Below, piece by piece: positions 15,036 to 25,795 of a stretch of DNA of 64,000 bases (its first letter is position 1; each line of letters begins with the position of its first letter). This stretch comes from Anaerolineales bacterium. GTDB taxonomy: Bacteria; Chloroflexota; Anaerolineae; Anaerolineales; Villigracilaceae. Under the pieces are notes generated by a model that had not been told where the DNA came from, did no database searches, and was given only the letters and a program-made list of their open reading frames with translations. The position numbers were made by a program, and so were the translations under genes. Where the stretch lies: positions 1 through 64,000 of the forward strand of contig JAHDWB010000004.1 in NCBI GenBank assembly GCA_023382595.1, in the 5' to 3' direction.

Positions 15036-15101
15036 TTCACCTGCAATTTTTCAGGGCGGAAAGACGAGTAAAATCCTCCTGTTTTCACTCGTCTGGTTTG
15101 C

Positions 15102-16898
15102 ATGGCTAAAGAATTTCACTATACATGGGAATGGGATTTCGCCTCGTCTCCGGAGGCGTTGTGGACCCTTGTCTCGGATACCAACCGCTTCAACCGCGAT
15201 ACGGGTCTGCCGCCGATGCAGTTGCTGGGAATCGAAAACCGAGTGAAGCTGGTCAAGTTCAACATTCCGCTCGTGAATGTGATCTGGGAGGAGGAACCGT
15301 TCGAGTGGACGTACCCCTATCGCTTTGGAATTTTGCGCCGCTATCGCACGGGTCCGCTTTTGGAAATGCGCGTGGACTGCCGCCTCGAACGGCACGGCGC
15401 AGGCACGCGGTTGACGTATGAGGTTTGGGCAACCCCGAGGAATGTTTTGGGCAATATCGCCATTCCGCTGGTGATCGGGGTTGTAAGCGCGAGACGATTT
15501 GGTGACGCGTTCAGGATGTATGACCGCATCGCTTCGCGCGGGGACCCGCTGCTGGTCGTCGCTGCGGGCAGGGATCTCACCCGAGCTGGAAGCGACCGAT
15601 TCAAAAACCTGGGCGAGCGCTTGAAACAGCAAGGTGCGGATGAACGTGTGCTTGACCATCTCCATGAATATTTGCACCGCGCCGATGACTTGTCCATTCA
15701 GCGCATGCGCCCATACGCGTTGGCGGACGGCTGGGGTTTGCCGCGCCGAACTGTGTTGGAGACCTTTTTACGCGCCACGCGCGCAGGCATGTTGGATATG
15801 TATTGGGACCTGCTGTGCCCCGAGTGCCGCGGCATGGCGGAAGGCCATGCGCGCCTTGAGGACGTTCATTCGTCCGCGCACTGCAGTACCTGTCAGATCG
15901 ATTTCAACGCCAACTTTGACCACAATGTGGAAGTCATCTTCCGCCCGAACCCGTCCATTCGGGCGGTGGATGCGACTGTCGAATTCTGTGTCGGTAGTCC
16001 GCAGAGACAGCCGCACATCGTCTTTTCGTTGATCGTCCCGCCGCGCGAGCAATTGCCAATTTCCACCATGTTAGGCGCGGGGCGGTATCGCCTGTCTGCT
16101 TCGGGCATCGAAGGGTCGCAGATGCTGGCGGCTTCAGCGGATGCGCCCGACGTCAAAGATTTCCATGCGGATTCAGTCGGCTGGAGTAAGGAGATCGAAC
16201 CCATCGGACTTGCGCCAAAAATCCGTCTCATCAACGGCACGGACTTCGCTCAGACCTTTCAATTGGAGCATACCGTCTGGTCGGACCAGGCGGCAACAGC
16301 GGCGGATGTGACCACCCTGCAGATCTTCCGCGATCTGTTTTCCAGTGAAGTGCTGCGCCCCGGCGAGGAGATCTCGGTCGGTTCGACGACGTTAATGTTC
16401 ACCGATCTGCGTCAGTCCACAAAGTTATATCGCGAGATCGGCGATGCGCCCGCCTTTGGCAGGGTGCGCGAGCATTTCGAGATTCTGGAGCAAGCCGTGG
16501 CGGCGGAGGGAGGTTCGATCATTAAGACCATGGGCGATGCGGTCATGGCGGCGTTCCGCAGCCCGGTGTCTGCGTTGCGTGCGGTTTGGAAGGTGCAGGA
16601 GCAGTTGTCGGCGCGGGGGGAGCCGCCGTTGTCCATCAAGGTGGGCATCCATAGCGGACCGTGTATTGCCGTCAATCTGAACGACCGGCTGGATTATTTT
16701 GGTTCCACGGTGAACATCGCCGCGCGCCTGCCGCATTTTTCCAAAGGCGGCGAGATGATCCTTTCCGAATCGATCCGCAATGATCATGAGGTGGTGGAGT
16801 TCCTGGAGAAAAATGCCCCGCCAAATTCGCTCTCGCGTTTTCAAGGTGATCTGCGCGGATATGACGAACCGATGGATCTGTGGCGAATTAAATTGTAA
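15102..16898 (+). CDS. Class III adenylate cyclase with N-terminal SRPBCC-like domain
   Basis: The protein is 598 residues. Residues 1-150 look like a START/SRPBCC (polyketide-cyclase-like) fold. The middle (about 160-410) contains a four-Cys patch (CPEC ... CSTC, about residues 240-270) and resembles the DUF5939-type region found before such cyclases. The C-terminal catalytic domain has both metal-binding Asp (FTDLRQS about 434; MGDAV about 479), the adenine-selecting Lys in IIKTMGD, and DYFGSTVNIAARL with the transition-state Asn/Arg. It probably makes cAMP in the cytoplasm. An inverted repeat flanks its likely -10 region. Confidence 0.9.
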   Translation: MAKEFHYTWEWDFASSPEALWTLVSDTNRFNRDTGLPPMQLLGIENRVKLVKFNIPLVNVIWEEEPFEWTYPYRFGILRRYRTGPLLEMRVDCRLERHGAGTRLTYEVWATPRNVLGNIAIPLVIGVVSARRFGDAFRMYDRIASRGDPLLVVAAGRDLTRAGSDRFKNLGERLKQQGADERVLDHLHEYLHRADDLSIQRMRPYALADGWGLPRRTVLETFLRATRAGMLDMYWDLLCPECRGMAEGHARLEDVHSSAHCSTCQIDFNANFDHNVEVIFRPNPSIRAVDATVEFCVGSPQRQPHIVFSLIVPPREQLPISTMLGAGRYRLSASGIEGSQMLAASADAPDVKDFHADSVGWSKEIEPIGLAPKIRLINGTDFAQTFQLEHTVWSDQAATAADVTTLQIFRDLFSSEVLRPGEEISVGSTTLMFTDLRQSTKLYREIGDAPAFGRVREHFEILEQAVAAEGGSIIKTMGDAVMAAFRSPVSALRAVWKVQEQLSARGEPPLSIKVGIHSGPCIAVNLNDRLDYFGSTVNIAARLPHFSKGGEMILSESIRNDHEVVEFLEKNAPPNSLSRFQGDLRGYDEPMDLWRIKL

Positions 16899-16937
16899 GA
16901 TCTCACCATGGTCTGCCGTCCACGATCAACGGTCATT

Positions 16938-17378
16938 TTACCCTTCGTGGATCGTCACGCTTTTCCCCCACCTTTCCCTGTGTGACCTCACCACTAACTC
17001 CGCCAGTTCGCGCGGCACGACGTTCTCCTTTACCACATCTTCCAGCGGCATCCACATCGGGTGATAAGTTCCATTGATTTCATCGGGCTCATCATATTCC
17101 TCGCCTGTGCCGGTTCCAAATTCCCCGCCTGTCCGCCGCACTAAAAAATAGACCTGCTTGCGCCTGCCTTCGCGTAAAACCTCCGCCGCAAGTCCCACCA
17201 CCTCGACGTGAACGCCTAATTCCTCATACGCCTCTCGGACGGCAGCTTGCTCTTCCGTTTCACCCTCGTCCACACCGCCGCCGGGGAAGGCAAAGTAATG
17301 CCTGCCTTGCTTATGGCGTTCCATGAGCGCGAGTTTGCCGTCTTCGATCAGAATGATGCCAGCGCGCGGTCGTGTCAC
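16938..17378 (-). CDS. Nudix hydrolase
   Basis: A 146-residue pyrophosphohydrolase. The Nudix box is complete, GGGVDEGETEEQ followed by AAVREAYEELGV (about residues 33-56), fitting GX5EX7REUXEEXGU. Substrate cannot be predicted; small housekeeping or oxidised nucleotide hydrolases look like this. Its start overlaps the stop of ribF by 4 bases (ATGA), so translation is coupled; FAD or riboflavin-related hydrolysis is a guess from that pairing. Confidence 0.9.
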   Translation of the reverse strand: MTRPRAGIILIEDGKLALMERHKQGRHYFAFPGGGVDEGETEEQAAVREAYEELGVHVEVVGLAAEVLREGRRKQVYFLVRRTGGEFGTGTGEEYDEPDEINGTYHPMWMPLEDVVKENVVPRELAELVVRSHRERWGKSVTIHEG

Positions 17379-18304
17379 GAACGATTTCCTTCCAGAATTT
17401 CGCGCGTTTGTTGAACGTCCCGGTGCATTTGTTCCACCAGTGCCTCCACCGAATCGAACTTCAATTCATCGCGCAGGCGCGTTACGAATTCGAGTTTCAA
17501 CTGCTCACCATAGATGTCGCGGTCAAAATCCAGTAGGTATGCCTCTACGCTTGCCACCTTCCGTTCAGGCGTGAAGGTGGGGTTGAAGCCAACGTTGGTC
17601 GCCGCCATGAATCGCTCCGCGCCGAGCACCCCCCAACATGCATAAATGCCGTTGACAGGGATCACTTTCTGATCGGGATAATCAATATTCGCGGTCGGGA
17701 AGTTGATCTTCTTCCCGCGCCCCGCGCCGTGGATGACCTCGCCGCCCACCTGATAGCGATGACCGAGCAGGCTTGCGGCTTCGGATACATTGCCTGTGGA
17801 GATCAATTTGCGGATCTCGGTGGATGAGATCACGCCGCTTTCGTCGCTGACGGCTGGCACCACGTCGACGCTGTATCCCAGCTCCAAGCCGATCTCGGTC
17901 AGGCGCGCCGCGTTGCCCTCGCGTCCTTTGCCGAGTGCAAAATCATAGCCGATCAGCAGGCGGCTGAGTCCGAGAGTCCGCTTGAGCGTGGACATATATT
18001 CATGGGCAGTGGCAGTGGACAGGTCGCGGGTGAAGCGCTGGGTGATGACCACATCCACGCCGAGCGCGGCGAGCAGATCCGCGCGTTCATCCGGCGTGGT
18101 CAGGCAGTGAATCTCTTTGCCGGTCAATACGCTGGCAGGATGCGGATGAAAGGTCAGCACCACGGCGGGAGAATCCGCTTCGTGCGCCTCGCGGACAAGT
18201 TTTTCGATGATGGCACGATGTCCGCGATGCACGCCGTCGAACACGCCGATGGTGAGCCAGGCATTGTGCAGGGAAAGTTCTTCGAGTGAGTGATAATGTT
18301 CCAT
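17375..18304 (-). CDS. ribF: Bifunctional riboflavin kinase/FMN adenylyltransferase
   Basis: A 309-residue cytoplasmic enzyme that converts riboflavin to FMN and FMN to FAD. The N-terminal nucleotidyltransferase domain has TIGVFDGVHRGHRAI (about residues 18-32) and the later STEIRKLIS motif; the C-terminal flavokinase domain (about 185-305) has GRGKKINFPTANI. ATG 18304 is required to keep the N-terminal strand, yet there is no clear ribosome-binding site because a terminator-like hairpin ends just before it. Usual partner of truB in this operon. Confidence 0.95.
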   Translation of the reverse strand: MEHYHSLEELSLHNAWLTIGVFDGVHRGHRAIIEKLVREAHEADSPAVVLTFHPHPASVLTGKEIHCLTTPDERADLLAALGVDVVITQRFTRDLSTATAHEYMSTLKRTLGLSRLLIGYDFALGKGREGNAARLTEIGLELGYSVDVVPAVSDESGVISSTEIRKLISTGNVSEAASLLGHRYQVGGEVIHGAGRGKKINFPTANIDYPDQKVIPVNGIYACWGVLGAERFMAATNVGFNPTFTPERKVASVEAYLLDFDRDIYGEQLKLEFVTRLRDELKFDSVEALVEQMHRDVQQTREILEGNRS

Positions 18305-18308
18305 ATAT

Positions 18309-18334
18309 TAAAAAGCCGCCTTGTACGGCGGCTT
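18309..18334 (-). terminator. Intrinsic terminator between truB and ribF
   Basis: An 8-bp GC-rich stem AAGCCGCC (18313-18320)/GGCGGCTT (18327-18334). On the minus strand it is followed by a T run and then, within 8 bases, by the ribF ATG. It could terminate the truB transcript or act as an attenuator for ribF. Confidence 0.75.
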
Positions 18335-18355
18335 AATTTTATCCTATTCCAGTTG

Positions 18356-19282
18356 CTAATCTGAAGTGAAGAAGACCTTCTTGGGCTGCCATTCGGGCGC
18401 GCCGTCTTCACCGGCGGCGGGGATCATGAGGGCAACCAGTTCGCCCTGTGTGCTGACGCCGCGCACTTTTTCGTAGACGGTGTCGGCTTCCTTGGCTTTG
18501 ACGCGGTGCCCATGGCGCACAGCTTCCACTTCATCGGGGTTGAGTTCCACGGCGGGCCAATCGCCAAGCGCTTCGGCGGCGGGGATCAGGTATTGATACC
18601 AGTTGCCTGCGGTGAAGGCTTCCTGCAATTTGCGCAGGGGCACAGAATCGCGCAGGGTGAATTTTCCGCTCTTGGTACGGCGCAAGCCGACCAGATATGC
18701 GCCGCATCCCAGTGTTTTACCGAGGTCGTTCGCCAGCGAACGGACGTAGGTGCCGGACGAGCAATGCACGTCGATGACGACTTCGGGCGGCGTCCATTCG
18801 AGCACTTCGAGATGATGAACGGTGATCTTGCGCGGTTCGAGATCGACCTCTTCGCCTTTACGTGCCATTTCGTATGCCTTGCGTCCCTGCACTTTGACGG
18901 CGGAATAGGGCGGGGGCGTCTGTTCGATTTCACCGACGAACGTCTTCAGCGCCTCTTCAAATTCCGCTTCGGTGATATTGGAAGGGTCTTTGGTGGGGGT
19001 GAACTTGCCTTCGGCATCGAAGGTGTCGGTGGTGCCGCCCAAACGGATGATCGCCTGGTAGCGTTTATCCGATGCGGAGACGTACTCGCTCAAGCGCACG
19101 GCGGGTCCCACAAGGATGACCAGCACGCCGGAAGCGCGCGGGTCGAGCGTGCCGGTATGTCCTGCGCGCCGCAGACCCGTACCGTTCCTGATTGCCTGTA
19201 CAACATCGTGGGATGTCATCCCGACAGGTTTATCCACCACAAGAGCGCCCGAGATGGCGTTTTTTATATCCTGACTATTCAT
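18356..19282 (-). CDS. truB: tRNA pseudouridine(55) synthase TruB
   Basis: A 308-residue enzyme that makes pseudouridine at position 55 of the tRNA T loop. The catalytic motif is GHTGTLDPRASGVL, with the nucleophilic Asp47, and the family start ALVVDKPVGMTSHDVV is at about 13-28. The later SGTYVRSLANDLG motif is present. A C-terminal PUA-like extension (about 235-300) ends the protein. ATG follows AGGAGG. It is followed on the minus strand by a terminator and ribF. Confidence 0.96.
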   Translation of the reverse strand: MNSQDIKNAISGALVVDKPVGMTSHDVVQAIRNGTGLRRAGHTGTLDPRASGVLVILVGPAVRLSEYVSASDKRYQAIIRLGGTTDTFDAEGKFTPTKDPSNITEAEFEEALKTFVGEIEQTPPPYSAVKVQGRKAYEMARKGEEVDLEPRKITVHHLEVLEWTPPEVVIDVHCSSGTYVRSLANDLGKTLGCGAYLVGLRRTKSGKFTLRDSVPLRKLQEAFTAGNWYQYLIPAAEALGDWPAVELNPDEVEAVRHGHRVKAKEADTVYEKVRGVSTQGELVALMIPAAGEDGAPEWQPKKVFFTSD

Positions 19283-19373
19283 TACAATCCTCCTGCTTCA
19301 TGATTCGAGTTAATTATGACATAATTGTCGGAATATGCAATTAGCACATTGGAACTATTTTTATCGTTCGTCC

Positions 19374-20330
19374 TTACAAATTTAACAACTGCCTTGTCTT
19401 ACTAAGAACTTCCTGTTGGACTTCGCTCAAACTTCCCTCGATATCTGCTCCTGCGGCGGCGGCATGACCTCCGCCCTTGAAATAAGTTGCAACTGGGGAT
19501 ACATCCACGCCCGGCTCCAGTGCGCGCCAAGAGATCTTGACATGATTGTTATTCTGCTGGACGAAAACCATGCCCACTTTGTTCCCGTCGATGGCGGAGA
19601 TCAAATTGATCAGGTCCGCGTCATCGTTTCCGCTGTAGCCTGTCCGTTTGCGGTCTTCGAGCGTGAGCGTCCCCCAGACGATTCCATGTTTGCTCTCGAG
19701 GCTGGTAAGTCCCGCGCCCCAGTATTTGGCGGCGGGGAAGGTCTTCCGCACCAATGATTTCATGTAGATCTCAGGCAGGTCCACGCCAGTCTCCATCAAA
19801 TCCGCGGCTTGACGCAGCGCCTCGGGAGTGACGTTGGATGTGCGGAAGCCAAGCGTGTCGGTCAGGATGCCGGTCAACAAGGCGGCGGCGATGGGTTTGG
19901 TGATGTCAAAGCCCCATTCAGGCAGGTGATTGGTGAGGATCGCCGCCGTGGCGACCTCCTCCGCTTCGATCAGGTTGAGTTTGCCGAACTTTTCATTGGT
20001 AACATGATGGTCGATATTGATATCGGGTTGACCGAGATCCTGAAATACTTTCCCCACGCGCCGAAAATCGGCACAGTCCACGGTGATGAACGTATCATGT
20101 TCCCTGCTTGGTTCCTTCTTGATAAGCTCGCTGCCTTCAAGGTACTTGAAGGAGGACGGCACGCCGTCTGCCAGTACCATTTCAACAGATTTTCCTGCAT
20201 TTTGCAGCGCCAGTCCCAGACCAAGCACTGAGCCGATTGCATCCCCATCCGGGCGCACGTGCGAAGCAATGACGATCTTCTTCGCAGAATGTAATCTATT
20301 CTTTATCTCCCCTGTGAGCTGATTGTCCAC
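19374..20330 (-). CDS. nrnA: DHH-family bifunctional oligoribonuclease/pAp phosphatase
   Basis: A 318-residue cytoplasmic NrnA-like phosphoesterase that degrades nano-RNA and may dephosphorylate pAp. Metal-binding motifs are HVRPDGDAIGS (about 24-34), VDCAD (about 84-88) and the DHH at 107-109. The C-terminal DHHA1 domain ends with FKGGGHAAAAGADIEGS, whose GGGH is typical. It lies between rbfA and truB, the usual Firmicutes/Chloroflexota context. Confidence 0.94.
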   Translation of the reverse strand: MDNQLTGEIKNRLHSAKKIVIASHVRPDGDAIGSVLGLGLALQNAGKSVEMVLADGVPSSFKYLEGSELIKKEPSREHDTFITVDCADFRRVGKVFQDLGQPDINIDHHVTNEKFGKLNLIEAEEVATAAILTNHLPEWGFDITKPIAAALLTGILTDTLGFRTSNVTPEALRQAADLMETGVDLPEIYMKSLVRKTFPAAKYWGAGLTSLESKHGIVWGTLTLEDRKRTGYSGNDDADLINLISAIDGNKVGMVFVQQNNNHVKISWRALEPGVDVSPVATYFKGGGHAAAAGADIEGSLSEVQQEVLSKTRQLLNL

Positions 20331-20385
20331 TATTGTATGTCCTTCAAAGAGAAATAAGTTGTACGAGTTGTCCCGTCAACAGGGC

Positions 20386-20733
20386 TCACTTCTTTCTTAA
20401 CCCTGCCAGCAACTTTTCGATATGGTCTGCGTTTTCGGGAGTCGGATCCCAGTGGAACCTGAGTTTGGGAAATGCGCGCAGGTCCACGCGCGAGGCGAGA
20501 GTCCGCCTGATGAAACCGGAGGCAGATTCGAGCCCGGCAAGAACGTCGGCGGAGCGTGAAGCGCCCTCAATGGCTGAGACGTACACATCCGCGAAGGCAA
20601 GTTCCCTGTCTATCTTTACGTCCGTGACAAAGATTTGTTGCAGGCGCGGATCGCTGATCTCACGGATGAGCAGCTCGGAAAGTTCCTGTTGTATGCGGTC
20701 TGCAATGCGTTGTAATCGTATTCCTGATGGCAT
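20386..20733 (-). CDS. rbfA: Ribosome-binding factor A
   Basis: A 115-residue KH-type protein needed for 30S maturation and cold adaptation. Recognisable parts are RLQRIADRIQQELSELLIRE at the N-terminus, ISDPRLQQIFVTDVKIDRE, and the C-terminal RVDLRAFPKLRFHWDPTPE, close to the family pattern. It is located directly after infB, as in most bacteria. Confidence 0.95.
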   Translation of the reverse strand: MPSGIRLQRIADRIQQELSELLIREISDPRLQQIFVTDVKIDRELAFADVYVSAIEGASRSADVLAGLESASGFIRRTLASRVDLRAFPKLRFHWDPTPENADHIEKLLAGLRKK

Positions 20734-20772
20734 GATTAACTGGGGCGGAGTTTTTCCCCGCCCCGGTTGCCC

Positions 20773-22542
<1,770 letters not shown>

Positions 22543-22595
22543 AAGCCACCTCCTTCTTGAAAAACATCTCTCAAAATTCGGTTTCCATCAGGCAG

Positions 22596-22625
22596 CCTGT
22601 GAGCGAGTGGCTAATCGTTCACAGG
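22596..22625 (-). promoter_or_regulatory. Hairpin in the infB leader
   Basis: CCTGTGAGCGA (22596-22606) and TCGTTCACAGG (22615-22625) form an 11-position stem with one non-canonical pair and an 8-nt loop. It begins right after the ylxR stop. There is no T run on the minus strand, so it is not a terminator; an mRNA-processing or stability element is possible. Confidence 0.4.
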
Positions 22626-22627
22626 TC

Positions 22628-22936
22628 TTAACCGCTGGTTTCTTCTTCAGGTGGAAGACCGTTCATGAATTCTTCCAAATGCGCGCGATCATCATGGCTC
22701 AATTCCGTTTTCAGCGCATGAGCCAGCGCGCCTTTCAATCCGCGCTCCCAACAGGAGCGGCGGTCGTGCAGGTAGGCGCCCCGCCCAGCCAGCTTCCCGG
22801 TCGGATCCACGCGCACGCCCTCGGGCGAACGGACAATCCGCAACATTATCCGCTTCGGCAGGACTTCACGGCATCCTACGCAGGTGCGCTGGGGCACATG
22901 TTTTACACGTTGTGCAGGTTTTTTCTTCACCTTCAA
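22628..22936 (-). CDS. ylxR: YlxR-family RNA-binding protein
   Basis: The protein is 102 residues from TTG 22936. YlxR proteins are small RNA-binding partners encoded between nusA and infB. The family signature is present: RTCVGCREVLPKRIMLRIVR and GRGAYLHDRRSC. I place the start at TTG 22936, eight bases after GGAGGAGG; a GTG at 22945 directly abuts that ribosome-binding site and is unlikely. The ribosome-binding site itself is locked in a perfect hairpin. Some YlxR proteins bind RNase P; that is not testable here. Confidence 0.88.
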   Translation of the reverse strand: MKVKKKPAQRVKHVPQRTCVGCREVLPKRIMLRIVRSPEGVRVDPTGKLAGRGAYLHDRRSCWERGLKGALAHALKTELSHDDRAHLEEFMNGLPPEEETSG

Positions 22937-22944
22937 TTCATCCA

Positions 22945-22965
22945 CCTCCTCCGTTCAGGAGGAGG
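22945..22965 (-). promoter_or_regulatory. Sequestered ribosome-binding site of ylxR
   Basis: On the minus strand CCTCCTCC (22965-22958), loop TGAAC, GGAGGAGG (22952-22945) form a perfect 8-bp all-strong hairpin in which the ribosome-binding site of ylxR is fully paired. It starts about 10 bases after the nusA stop, so ribosomes finishing nusA would melt it. This suggests translational coupling. Confidence 0.7.
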
Positions 22966-22974
22966 GACTTTTTT

Positions 22975-24864
22975 CTACCATTCCTCTTCGTTGCCATCAC
23001 CGCCGCGTTTATGTTTCTTGCGGCCCACAACTTCGCCGAGGCTCTCATCGAACTCGAGCGTAACGCCCTTCTTCTTGCCCTTCTTGCCTTTTTTCTTGTC
23101 GTCGGACGAACTTTCATCCGCATCGGCAGGCGATTGGAACATCTCAGGCTTCATCTGGAACAATTCATCCAGTGAGACCCCATCCTTCGCATGTTCATCG
23201 TCTTCTTCTTCGACGACTTTCTTCGCATCTTTCTTCCGTTCGGCTGGTTTCTCATCCGCGGGCGCTTCCTCCACTGGGGCGGGTTCCGCTACCGCCTCAA
23301 CCGCAGCCTCGACCACAGCGACGGGTTCTTCCGTGACCACAGCCTCAGGCGCAGGTTCAGGCTCGGGGAAGGTCAGCGCAGCGATCACTTCCTCGATGTT
23401 CTGGATGGCTTTCGCGCCGATGCCCGCCAACCCAAGCACCTTGTTGGGATCGGTCTTCATATCGAACATCAACTGACCAATGGTTTCATAATTCGCCTCG
23501 GTCAGGATATTGAAGATATGTTCCTTGATGCCAGCCTGATCAAGCGGCATATTGAATGCCGCCACAGGGATCTCTGCGCGTGCGGCGGACAGGCGTTCGT
23601 CTTCCACGCGGGCGGCTTCTTCCTTGATCTGGATGGTGCGTCGTTCCACACGGTCCACGAACTGACCGAGCAAGGAATATTCCTCCGGCGTAACGGCGCG
23701 GTCTTCCGCCTTCTTGGCAAGGATCTCTTCGATCTGCGGCATCTGTTCCACAGCCGCGGGGAGCATCGCCGCCAGTTCAGAATCAGTTTTCAGTTTGTTA
23801 AGAGCGTCGCCTGCGGCTTCCGTCAACGACTTGATGTCGATGCGCCAGCCGGTCAACTTGGCGGCGAGACGCGCGTTCTGCCCATCACGCCCGATGGCAA
23901 GACTCAATTGGTCTTCGCCGACCACCACGGTGGCGGTGCGGGCATCCTTGTCTTCCGCGAGATACACGCCGCTGACGCGCGCCGGGGAGATGGCTTTGGA
24001 AATATAAACGATGGGATCGGGGTCCCATTGGATGATGTCGATCTTCTCGTCGTGCAATTCCTTGACGATGGCTTGAATGCGCACACCTTTGATGCCCACA
24101 CACGCGCCGACCGGGTCGATGCCGGGCTGGGTGGCGGAGACCGCCACTTTGGCGCGCGCGCCGGGTTCGCGTGAGATGGCGCGGATCTCGACAATGCCGT
24201 GATAGATCTCAGGGACTTCGTTCTCGAGCAGGCGGCGCAGGAAGTTGCGGTGCGCGCGCGAGAGAATGATCTGCGGACCGCGCGTGCCGTCCTTCACTTC
24301 CATCACCACCGCGCGGACGCGGTCATGCAGTTTCAAACGCTCGCCGGGAATTTTCTGATTGTTCGGCATCAAGCCTTCGGCTTTCATATCCAAGCCGATG
24401 GTGATGCCCTGCGCGTTGATCGCCTGAACGAGACCCGAAACGATCTCGCCTTCCTGACGCTGGAAGTATTCCATTTGGTTCGAGCGTTCCGCCTCGCGGA
24501 TGCGCTGCTGGATGACCTGGCGGGCGGTCTGTGCCGCCACGCGTCCGAAGTCGGCGGGAGTGGTTTCAACGATCACCATGTCGCCGGGCTGCGCCTCGGG
24601 GTTGACCTTGCGCGCCTCGTCCAATAAAACTTCCGTGCGGTCATCGACAATGGAATCCTCGACGACTTCCTTCTCGGCATAGACCGTGACCAGCCCCGTC
24701 TCCGGGTCCAGTTTCGCCTCCACATGCTGGGCAGTGGATGCGCCCACAGCGCGCCGATATGCGGAAACCATCGCCGACTCGATCGCGGAGACCACCACAT
24801 CTTTGGCGAGTTGTTTCTCTTCCAATACTTCGTTGAATGCTAACGCAAAATCAGTTTTTGCCAT
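22975..24864 (-). CDS. nusA: Transcription termination/antitermination protein NusA
   Basis: A 629-residue RNA-polymerase-associated factor. Order: N-terminal polymerase-binding domain (1-130), S1 domain (about 135-200), two KH domains (about 205-345, [25 protein letters not shown] and [23 protein letters not shown]), a helix-hairpin-helix-like domain (about 440-505, [17 protein letters not shown]), then an Ala/Glu/Pro-rich acidic segment and a Lys-rich end. The extension beyond the KH domains makes it longer than the 350-500 residues usual for the family. It heads an operon with ylxR, infB, rbfA and nrnA; rimP is not upstream. Confidence 0.95.
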   Translation of the reverse strand: MAKTDFALAFNEVLEEKQLAKDVVVSAIESAMVSAYRRAVGASTAQHVEAKLDPETGLVTVYAEKEVVEDSIVDDRTEVLLDEARKVNPEAQPGDMVIVETTPADFGRVAAQTARQVIQQRIREAERSNQMEYFQRQEGEIVSGLVQAINAQGITIGLDMKAEGLMPNNQKIPGERLKLHDRVRAVVMEVKDGTRGPQIILSRAHRNFLRRLLENEVPEIYHGIVEIRAISREPGARAKVAVSATQPGIDPVGACVGIKGVRIQAIVKELHDEKIDIIQWDPDPIVYISKAISPARVSGVYLAEDKDARTATVVVGEDQLSLAIGRDGQNARLAAKLTGWRIDIKSLTEAAGDALNKLKTDSELAAMLPAAVEQMPQIEEILAKKAEDRAVTPEEYSLLGQFVDRVERRTIQIKEEAARVEDERLSAARAEIPVAAFNMPLDQAGIKEHIFNILTEANYETIGQLMFDMKTDPNKVLGLAGIGAKAIQNIEEVIAALTFPEPEPAPEAVVTEEPVAVVEAAVEAVAEPAPVEEAPADEKPAERKKDAKKVVEEEDDEHAKDGVSLDELFQMKPEMFQSPADADESSSDDKKKGKKGKKKGVTLEFDESLGEVVGRKKHKRGGDGNEEEW

Positions 24865-24898
24865 ACCTACCTTGCTCCATGACTCCTTATATAAGCGA

Positions 24899-24921
24899 AG
24901 AAGTGGGGGCTACCCACTTCT
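24899..24921 (-). promoter_or_regulatory. Hairpin in the nusA leader
   Basis: AGAAGTGGG (24899-24907), loop GGCTA, CCCACTTCT (24913-24921) is a perfect 9-bp inverted repeat 35 bases upstream of the nusA start. GTGGG/CCCAC hairpins are known in rimP-nusA leaders of other bacteria, so this may be a leader element that stayed although rimP is missing. Confidence 0.5.
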
Positions 24922-25060
24922 CGGTGTCTTCTCTATTGGGTTGTCCGTACGCGCGAAATTCTAGCATAAAGGCGTTGAAGGCGCAAGGGATTTGATGCTC
25001 GCGGCCTCAAATATTCACGCAAAAGCCAAATTTATGACTGCGCTGGGTATAATCCCTGCC

Positions 25061-25795
25061 ATGACTGAACGAGATATGCAGAAAGCCGCCTTGCGCGGCG
25101 AACCATCTTACGTCTGGCGCGCGGGGCAGCAACGCCGCCTTGATATGATCGTCAAATTTGCGGGGGAGCGCATGCAGGGCAGTGTGCTTGAGAACGGCTG
25201 CGGGGTGGGGATGTATGTGGAGAAGATGACAGCCCTCGGCGCGGATGTGACCGGTCTGGAATATGACTTCGAGCGCGCGCGCGATGCGAGAGTCAATTCG
25301 GAGAAGATCGTCAACGCCGCCGGGGAATTCCTTCCGCTTCCTTCATCGACCTTTGACCTGATCCTGAGCCATGAAGTGATCGAACACGTACAGGATGACC
25401 GCTCCGCGATTGCAGAGATGGTGCGCGTATTAAAGCCCGGCGGGCGTGCCGTGATCTTTTGCCCGAACATCGGTTATCCCTTCGAGACGCACGGCATCTT
25501 TTGGAAAGGGACGTATCATTTTGGAAATAAATTGTTCGTGAACTACCTGCCGCGCGCATGGCGTGACAGACTCGCCCCGCATGTGCGCGTATATTCACGG
25601 CGCGATATGCAAAAACTATTCGATAATTTGCCCGTGAAATTCATCGAACGGACAGTCATTTTCGGCGCATACGACAACATCATTGCTCGCTTTGGCGCAT
25701 TTGGAAAGTTCCTGCGCGCCACTTTGCAGTTTTTGGAAACCACGCCATTGAAGATATTGGGTTTGTCCCATTTCTGGGTGGTGGAGAAAATATAA
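25061..25795 (+). CDS. Class I SAM-dependent methyltransferase
   Basis: The protein is 244 residues. Motif I is LENGCGVGMYVEKM (about 40-53), followed by the acidic loop LEYDFERA and motif IV/post-motif DLILSHEVIEHVQDD; the shape is that of Methyltransf_11. The substrate is unknown; a C-terminal hydrophobic stretch (LQFLETTPLKILGLSHFW) may hint at lipid or quinone substrates. ATG 25061 is chosen because TATAAT (25048-25053) sits 7 bases before it, a typical leaderless layout; the longer in-frame ATG at 24992 lacks support. Confidence 0.85.
   Translation: MTERDMQKAALRGEPSYVWRAGQQRRLDMIVKFAGERMQGSVLENGCGVGMYVEKMTALGADVTGLEYDFERARDARVNSEKIVNAAGEFLPLPSSTFDLILSHEVIEHVQDDRSAIAEMVRVLKPGGRAVIFCPNIGYPFETHGIFWKGTYHFGNKLFVNYLPRAWRDRLAPHVRVYSRRDMQKLFDNLPVKFIERTVIFGAYDNIIARFGAFGKFLRATLQFLETTPLKILGLSHFWVVEKI

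Noticed and set aside
19283-19373. Promoter between nrnA and truB
   Set aside because: Only a weak TTGCAT/ATAATT pair is visible, not enough to list as a feature.
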